A DNA stretch of 38,589 nucleotides from Thermodesulfobacteriota bacterium (GTDB lineage Bacteria; Desulfobacterota; Deferrisomatia; Deferrisomatales; JACRMM01), in NCBI GenBank assembly GCA_040756475.1, contig JBFLZB010000001.1, forward strand, positions 1 through 38,589, given 5' to 3'. The position numbers and the translations under genes are program-made. Position 1 is the first letter of the stretch. Every line of letters begins with the position of its first letter. Below, piece by piece: positions 32,437 to 38,589 of this stretch. The notes beneath the pieces are model-generated. The model ran no database searches. It saw only the letters and a program-made list of their open reading frames with translations, and was not told where the DNA came from.

Positions 32437-33138
32437 ATGGGGCCCTCGGTCCGGGTGCTGGGCCACACGCCCGACCCGGAGCGCACCGTGGCCCTGGCCG
32501 CGCGGCTGTGCTACTCGCCGCGGGGGGTCGAGGAGCTCCACCAGGGACTGTCCGACGCCGAGGTGGGGGAGCTCCTCGCGAAGCTGCGGGCCATGGGGCA
32601 CCTCTCGGCCCTGGAGCACGCCCACTTCGTGCTCGGGGTGGAGGGGATCAGCCGGGCGTGCTCCCACCAGCTCGTCCGCCACCGGCTGGCGTCCTACTCC
32701 CAGCAGAGCCAGCGCTACGTGCGGCTGCGCGAGGTGCGGGCCGTGGTGCCCCCGGCCGTGGACGCCCATCCGGTGCACGGGCCCCTCTTCCGGGAGAAGC
32801 TCGAAGACCTCTGGGCGTGCTACGCCCGCATGGTGGACGACGGGGTATCCCCCGAGGACGCCCGCTACCTCCTCCCCAACGCCTGCGAGACCAAGATCGT
32901 CGTGTCGATGAACGCCCGCGAGCTGCGCCACTTCTTCGGCCTGCGGCTGTGCCGCCGGGCCCAGTGGGAGATCCGCGACCTCGCCCTGGGCATGCTCCGG
33001 GCCGTGCAGCCCCTCGCCCCGGGGCTCTTCCAGGGGGCCGGTCCCGGGTGCGTGTCCGGGAAGTGCCCCGAAGGCGCCTACTCCTGCGGCCAGCCCGACG
33101 AGGTCCGCCGGGACCTCGCCGCCGCCCTGGCGCCGTGA
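32437..33138 (+). CDS. thyX: FAD-dependent thymidylate synthase ThyX
   Basis: The 233-aa flavoenzyme makes dTMP from dUMP with methylene-tetrahydrofolate and NADPH. The ThyX signature RHR(x7)S is present as [11 protein letters not shown], followed by QRY. The conserved LLPNACETK and the C-terminal RRAQWEIR (catalytic dUMP-binding region) complete it. A cysteine-rich tail ([13 protein letters not shown]) is seen in some homologues. The ATG at 32437 starts the conserved region, 8 nt after rpmE. Using ThyX in place of ThyA is common in anaerobes. Confidence 0.95.
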   Translation: MGPSVRVLGHTPDPERTVALAARLCYSPRGVEELHQGLSDAEVGELLAKLRAMGHLSALEHAHFVLGVEGISRACSHQLVRHRLASYSQQSQRYVRLREVRAVVPPAVDAHPVHGPLFREKLEDLWACYARMVDDGVSPEDARYLLPNACETKIVVSMNARELRHFFGLRLCRRAQWEIRDLALGMLRAVQPLAPGLFQGAGPGCVSGKCPEGAYSCGQPDEVRRDLAAALAP

Positions 33139-33160
33139 CCGGGGCCGGCAGGTAATCCCC

Positions 33161-34228
33161 TTGGATCTCCTCTCCAAACTCTCCCAGGTGGAGGACCGCT
33201 TCGAGAAGCTCAACCGGGAGCTCTCGGACCCGACGGCCCTCTCCGACCTGGAGTCGTATCGCAGTCTCACCCGGGAGCACGCCGAGCTCCAAGAGCTGGT
33301 GGGGGAGATCCGGGCCTACCGGGGGCTCCTGGCTCGGGTGGAGGGAGCCCGCGGCCTCCTGTCGGACCCGGAATTCCGAGACCTGGCCCGGGAGGATCTG
33401 GCGGAAGCCGAGGGGCTCCTGGAGTGCTCCGAGGCCCGGCTTAAGACGTTGCTCCTGCCCAGGGATCCCCTGGACGAGAAGAACGTCATCCTCGAGATCC
33501 GCGCCGGCACCGGGGGCGAGGAGGCGGCGCTCTTCGCGGCCGACCTCTTTCGGATGTACTGCCGGTACGCCGAGTCCCGGGGGTGGCAGGTGGAGGAGCT
33601 CAGCTCCAACCCCACCGGCATCGGGGGCCTCAAGGAGGTGGTGGCCCTCATCCGGGGCGACCGGGTCTACAGCCGCCTCAAGTACGAGAGCGGGGCCCAC
33701 CGGGTGCAGCGGGTGCCGGCCACCGAGTCCTCGGGGCGCATCCACACCTCGGCGGTGACGGTGGCGGTGCTGCCCGAGGCCGACGAGGTGGACGTGGACG
33801 TGCGGCCCGAAGATCTCAAGATGGACGTCTTCCGGGCGGGGGGGGCCGGCGGCCAGCACGTGAACAAGACCGAGTCGGCGGTGCGCCTGACCCATCTGCC
33901 CACGGGGATCGTGGTGAGCTGCCAGGACGAGAAGTCCCAGCACAAGAACCGGGCGCGGGCCATGCAGATCCTGCGGGCGCGCCTCTTCGAGGCGGCCCAG
34001 CAGGAGGCGGATCGGGAGCGCAGCGACGAGCGCCGTTCCCTGGTGGGGAGCGGGGACCGCAGCGAGCGCATCCGCACCTACAACTTTCCCCAGAACCGGG
34101 TGACCGACCATCGCATCAACCTGACCCTGCACCGCCTGGAGGAGGTCCTGGAGGGGGACGTGGAACCCCTGCTGGAGGCCTTGAGCGCCGAAGCACAGGC
34201 CGAGGCCCTCTCCCGCGGCAAGGGATGA
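33161..34228 (+). CDS. prfA: Peptide chain release factor 1
   Basis: The 355-aa protein has the GGQ motif (AGGQHVNKT), which triggers peptide release, and the RF1-type PAT recognition tripeptide in [13 protein letters not shown]. The start is a TTG at 33161, which gives the normal RF1 N-terminus ([16 protein letters not shown]); the ribosome site (GGCAGG) is weak. It recognises UAG and UAA. This does not touch the UGA codon of the selenoprotein, which RF2 would compete for. The stop overlaps prmC by ATGA, so its methyltransferase is translationally coupled. Confidence 0.96.
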   Translation: MDLLSKLSQVEDRFEKLNRELSDPTALSDLESYRSLTREHAELQELVGEIRAYRGLLARVEGARGLLSDPEFRDLAREDLAEAEGLLECSEARLKTLLLPRDPLDEKNVILEIRAGTGGEEAALFAADLFRMYCRYAESRGWQVEELSSNPTGIGGLKEVVALIRGDRVYSRLKYESGAHRVQRVPATESSGRIHTSAVTVAVLPEADEVDVDVRPEDLKMDVFRAGGAGGQHVNKTESAVRLTHLPTGIVVSCQDEKSQHKNRARAMQILRARLFEAAQQEADRERSDERRSLVGSGDRSERIRTYNFPQNRVTDHRINLTLHRLEEVLEGDVEPLLEALSAEAQAEALSRGKG

Positions 34229-35094
34229 CGCCGGTGGAACACGCCCCCCTGGAGCTGGTGCGACGCTCTGCCGCGTACCTGGCGGGCAAGGGGGTCTCGA
34301 ACCCCCGGCTCGATGCCGAGGTCCTCCTGGCCCACGTGCTCGGGGTGCCGCGCATCCAGCTCTACCTCCAGTTCGACAAGCCCCTGGCCGCCGCCGAGGT
34401 GGACGCCTATCGGGAGGCCGTGCGGCGGCGGGCGCGGCGCGAACCCGTGGCCCACATCACGGGCTCGCGGGAGTTCTGGTCCCTGTCCTTTGCCGTGGAC
34501 GCGCGGGTGCTGGTGCCCCGGCCGGAGACCGAGGTGCTCGTGGAGGCCGCCCTGGCCCGGATGGGCGGCGCCGGGCGCCTGGCCGACCTGGGCACGGGCT
34601 CGGGCGCGGTGGCGGTGGCCCTCCTGGTGGAGCACCCGGGGTGGACCGGCGTGGCCGTGGACGTCTCGACGGGGGCGCTGGAGGTGGCCGCGGTCAACGC
34701 CGCACGCCACGGGGTAGGGGACCGGCTGGACCTGCGCCGGGGCGACCTCTTCGCACCCCTGGCGGGGTCGGAGGAGTCGTTCGACGCCGTGGTCGCCAAC
34801 CCTCCCTACATCCCCACCGGGGAGCTGGGCGGCCTGGAGCCGGAGGTCTCCCGCTTCGACCCCCGCCTCGCGCTCGACGGCGGCCCCGACGGCCTGGACG
34901 TCATCCGCCGCATCGCGGCCGGGGCCCGGGCGTTCCTGGCGCCCGGAGGCTTCGCGGCGGTGGAGTTCGGCGCGGGCCAGGAGGGGGCCGTGGGGCGGAT
35001 CTTCCGCGACGCCGGGGGCTACGAAGACATGACCCTCGTCCCCGACCTGGCCGGCCGCCCCCGGGTGGCCGTGGCGGAGAAGAGGGACGGGTGA
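34225..35094 (+). CDS. prmC: Release factor glutamine methyltransferase PrmC
   Basis: The 289-aa protein methylates the glutamine of the GGQ motif of release factors. The SAM site has [13 protein letters not shown], and the catalytic NPPY recognises the Gln substrate. The N-terminal helical domain is typical. It overlaps prfA by ATGA, the usual pairing. Its stop codon, TGA at 35092-35094, is part of a heptad repeat (GTGACGG) that continues into the gap. Confidence 0.96.
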   Translation: MTPVEHAPLELVRRSAAYLAGKGVSNPRLDAEVLLAHVLGVPRIQLYLQFDKPLAAAEVDAYREAVRRRARREPVAHITGSREFWSLSFAVDARVLVPRPETEVLVEAALARMGGAGRLADLGTGSGAVAVALLVEHPGWTGVAVDVSTGALEVAAVNAARHGVGDRLDLRRGDLFAPLAGSEESFDAVVANPPYIPTGELGGLEPEVSRFDPRLALDGGPDGLDVIRRIAAGARAFLAPGGFAAVEFGAGQEGAVGRIFRDAGGYEDMTLVPDLAGRPRVAVAEKRDG

Positions 35095-35217
35095 CGGGTG
35101 ACGAGTGACGAGTGACGGGTGACGTTTCAGATCGGACCGATCGGTCGGATCCGACGGATCGGTCCGAAACTTCAACCTGCAACCCGCAACGCGCAACATG
35201 CAACCGACAGGTTCCCC
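35091..35217. repeat. Heptad and palindromic repeat array between prmC and murA
   Basis: Five GTGACGN heptads lie at 35091-35125, the first containing the prmC stop. A 34-nt palindrome follows (35133-35166) with one mismatched pair. Then come CAACC/CGCAAC-type heptads up to about 35206. The array leaves only a weak ribosome site (ACAGG) before murA. The same type of units recurs before hisG. Confidence 0.75.
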
Positions 35218-36474
<1,257 letters not shown>

Positions 36475-36478
36475 GGAG

Positions 36479-36658
36479 GTTGCACGTTGCGGGTTGCGGG
36501 TTGCACGTTGGCAGTTGGCCGCGGGCCGTTGGCCGCGGGCGGCGTGAACCGTGAGCAGTAGTGCGAGCACTCCAACGGACCACCCCCAACGAGCAACCCG
36601 CAACGAGCAACCCACATACCCCCAACCCCCAACCCACAACCCGCAACGAGCCAACCCC
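36479..36658. repeat. Inverted heptad repeat array (GTTGCGG / GCAACCC units) before hisG
   Basis: The left arm (about 36479-36530) holds GTTGC-based heptads. The right arm (about 36580-36658) holds GCAAC-based heptads, their reverse complement, so GTTGCGGGTTGC can pair with GCAACCCGCAAC. A stretch of about 50 nt lies between. The hisG start has no Shine-Dalgarno-like sequence after this array. No gene is visible. Confidence 0.75.
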
Positions 36659-37300
36659 ATGCCCCACACCTTGACTCTCGCCCTGCCCAAGGGCAGGATC
36701 TTGCGCGATACCCTGGCCCTCCTGGAGAGCTGCGGGGTGCCGTGCACCCACGTGCTCGACGACTCCCGGCGGCTCGTCTTCGACGTCCCCGGCTACCGGT
36801 TCCTGGTGGTGCGCAGTCAGGACGTGGCCACCTACGTGGAGCACGGGGCGGCCGACCTGGGCGTTGTCGGCAAGGACGTGCTCCTGGAGGAGGAGCCGGA
36901 GGTCTACGAGCCCCTGGACCTGGGGTTCGGGTACTGCCGGCTGGTGGTGGCCGAGCCCGCTGCCGCCCGGGAGCGGGGGGCCGGTGCGTGGTCTCGGGTG
37001 CGGGTGGCCACCAAGTACCCGCGGCTGGCCGAGGCCCACTTCCGGTCCCGCGGGGTGCAGGTGGAGATCATCAAGCTCTACGGCTCCATCGAGCTCGCAC
37101 CCCTGGTGGGCCTCTCGGAGCAGATCGTGGACCTGGTGAGCACCGGGGAGACCCTGCGCCAGAACGGCCTGGTGGAGGTGGAGACGATCCTGGAGTCCAC
37201 CTGCCGGCTCATCGTGAACCGGGGAAGCATGAAGACCCGCACCGACGCCGTCGCCGATTTGATCCGAGCGTTTCGGGCGCGCCTGGCGGAGCCGCGATGA
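36659..37300 (+). CDS. hisG: ATP phosphoribosyltransferase HisG, short form
   Basis: The 213-aa enzyme starts histidine synthesis by joining ATP and PRPP. LTLALPKGRI and GKDVL are conserved, as are the active-site VVGKD and the PRPP-binding VSTGETLRQNGL. The short length lacks the C-terminal regulatory domain, so a HisZ partner is expected elsewhere in the genome. The ATG at 36659 starts the conserved region; upstream codons come from repeats. No good ribosome site is visible. It overlaps hisD by ATGA. Confidence 0.95.
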   Translation: MPHTLTLALPKGRILRDTLALLESCGVPCTHVLDDSRRLVFDVPGYRFLVVRSQDVATYVEHGAADLGVVGKDVLLEEEPEVYEPLDLGFGYCRLVVAEPAAARERGAGAWSRVRVATKYPRLAEAHFRSRGVQVEIIKLYGSIELAPLVGLSEQIVDLVSTGETLRQNGLVEVETILESTCRLIVNRGSMKTRTDAVADLIRAFRARLAEPR

Positions 37301-38589
37301 AGCCCGTGTTTCGCCGGGGAGAGCCTGGGTTCGAGGACGCCTGGCGGGGGCTCGTGGACCGGGGCGCGGACGACGCCGCCTCGGCCGAGACCGCGGTGCG
37401 GGGGATCCTCGACGACGTGGCGGCCCGGGGGGACGCTGCCTTGGTGGAGTACACCGCCCGCTTCGACCGGATGGCGCTCGCTCCGGAAGAGCTGCGGGTG
37501 CGCGAGGAGGACCTGGAGCGGGCGTGGCTCTCGCTGCCCGCCGACGACCGGGAGGCGCTGGAGCTCGCGGCCCGGCGCATCCGGGCCTTCCACGAGCGCC
37601 AGCGGGAGCGCTCCTGGATCGTGGAGGAGGAGGGGGTGATCCTGGGCCAGCGGGTCACCCCTCTGGCGGCGGTGGGGCTCTATGTGCCCGGGGGCAAGGC
37701 GAGCTACCCCTCCAGCGTGCTCATGAACGCCGTCCCAGCGCTGGTGGCCGGGGTGGAGCGGCTCGCCCTGGTGAGCCCGACCCCCGGGGGCGAGGTGAAC
37801 CGCCACGTGCTGGGGACCGCCTGGCTCGCGGGCGTGCGCGAGGTGTACCGGGTGGGAGGCGCCCAGGCCGTGGCGGCGCTCGCCTTCGGCACGGCGTCGA
37901 TTCCCCGGGTGGACAAGATCGTGGGCCCGGGCAACATCTACGTGGCCACGGCCAAACGGCTGGTGTACGGTCGCGTGGATATCGACATGGTGGCGGGCCC
38001 CAGCGAGATCCTGCTGGTGAACGACGGCTCGGGGGAGCCGGCCCACCTGGCGGCGGATCTCCTGAGCCAGGCCGAGCACGACGCCATGGCCACGGCGGTG
38101 CTCGTCACCACTGACGCCGACTTCGGCGCCCGGGTGTCCCGGGAGGTGGAGCGCCAGCTCGGCCTGCTGGCCCGGGGCGACGAGGCGCGCCGGAGCTGGG
38201 AGGCCAAGGGGGGAATCCTCGCGGTGGACACCGTGGAGGAGGCCGTGGCGCTGGCCAACGAGTTCGCCCCAGAGCATCTGGAGCTCGCGGTGGAGCGTCC
38301 CTGGGACCTCCTGGGCCTCGTGCGCCACGCGGGCGCCATCTTCCTGGGGCACCACACGCCCGAGGCCCTGGGAGACTACGCGGCGGGCCCCAATCACGTT
38401 CTCCCCACGGCGGGAACCGCCCGATTCTTCTCCCCCCTGGGGGTGGAGGACTTCGTGAAGCGCTCGAGCCTGGTCTGCTTCTCGCGCGACGCCCTGGGCC
38501 GCCTGGGCCGCCCCGTGGCCCACCTCGCCCGGCTCGAGGGCCTGGAGGCGCATGCCCGGGCGGTGGAGATGAGGCTGGAGAAGGCCTAG
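37297..38589 (+). CDS. hisD: Histidinol dehydrogenase HisD
   Basis: The 430-aa enzyme oxidises histidinol to histidine in two NAD-dependent steps, using zinc. The conserved VGLYVPGGKASYPS, DKIVGPGN, GPSEIL, LSQAEHD and FAPEHLE are all visible; the His pair in the AEH and PEH segments and the zinc ligands are kept. The gene starts at the ATG overlapping the hisG stop and ends with TAG exactly at the window's last base, so it appears complete. Confidence 0.97.
   Translation: MKPVFRRGEPGFEDAWRGLVDRGADDAASAETAVRGILDDVAARGDAALVEYTARFDRMALAPEELRVREEDLERAWLSLPADDREALELAARRIRAFHERQRERSWIVEEEGVILGQRVTPLAAVGLYVPGGKASYPSSVLMNAVPALVAGVERLALVSPTPGGEVNRHVLGTAWLAGVREVYRVGGAQAVAALAFGTASIPRVDKIVGPGNIYVATAKRLVYGRVDIDMVAGPSEILLVNDGSGEPAHLAADLLSQAEHDAMATAVLVTTDADFGARVSREVERQLGLLARGDEARRSWEAKGGILAVDTVEEAVALANEFAPEHLELAVERPWDLLGLVRHAGAIFLGHHTPEALGDYAAGPNHVLPTAGTARFFSPLGVEDFVKRSSLVCFSRDALGRLGRPVAHLARLEGLEAHARAVEMRLEKA

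Noticed and set aside
36479-36658. Repeat array as a possible CRISPR
   Set aside because: Units are seven bases without unique spacers, and no cas gene is near.

Overview
The window is GC-rich bacterial chromosome with dense coding and short gaps. An NapC-type multiheme cytochrome, a cytochrome c554-type lipid/periplasmic protein, radical-type 2-hydroxyacyl-CoA dehydratase subunits, a DUF4197 protein and a double-Cache two-component pair together suggest an anaerobic, respiring member of the former Deltaproteobacteria (Desulfobacterota/Desulfuromonadia-like). That placement is an inference from gene content; no rRNA or tRNA is present to confirm it.

Layout. 0.2-3.3 kb: cardiolipin synthase, a DsbC-like periplasmic thiol protein and a DUF4197 exported protein. 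3.3-6.2 kb: a Cache/HAMP/PAS histidine kinase and a NarL-type response regulator, overlapping by ATGA. 6.2-6.7 kb: a hexamer repeat, then a promoter with a palindromic operator. 6.7-10.7 kb (operon A): a histidine-phosphatase-fold protein, an ACAD10/11-like acyl-CoA dehydrogenase, an APH-fold kinase and an MBL hydrolase. They are followed by a frameshifted outer-membrane channel gene, a small exported protein and a strong terminator. 12.4-26.0 kb (operon B): a promoter with a second copy of the same operator, then a ThDP-dependent lyase-like enzyme, a small Cys protein, 2-hydroxyacyl-CoA dehydratase subunit 1, DUF362, thiolase, 3-hydroxyacyl-CoA dehydrogenase, enoyl-CoA hydratase, dehydratase subunit 2, a 4Fe-4S QueG-like protein, a long acyl-CoA dehydrogenase and a second thiolase. 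A convergent TetR gene follows. 27.4-31.3 kb: an up-to-18-heme inner-membrane cytochrome, and divergently a cytochrome c554/UshA-like gene interrupted by one in-frame TGA that I read as selenocysteine. 31.4-38.6 kb: an Rrf2 regulator, then the housekeeping block rpmE-thyX-prfA-prmC-murA-hisG-hisD.

How it may work. Operons A and B share a near-identical 22-bp operator (AGAAC-N8-GTTCT core), so they probably form one regulon, perhaps under the local TetR protein. Operon B contains every step needed to carry a 2-hydroxyacyl-CoA through dehydration, hydration, oxidation and thiolysis. It starts with an enzyme of the family that joins or splits 2-hydroxyacyl-CoA and formyl-CoA plus a carbonyl compound. 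Operon A contains the two activities known from 4-hydroxyacyl-CoA catabolism (kinase plus ACAD10/11-type dehydrogenase). This could be an undescribed anaerobic catabolic route for a ketone, aldehyde or branched hydroxy acid. The substrate cannot be read from the sequence.

The two most checkable observations are the selenocysteine candidate at 30030-30032, with a SECIS-like hairpin 18 nt from the UGA to a GGUCUG loop, and the duplicated operator at 6602-6623 and 12407-12428.
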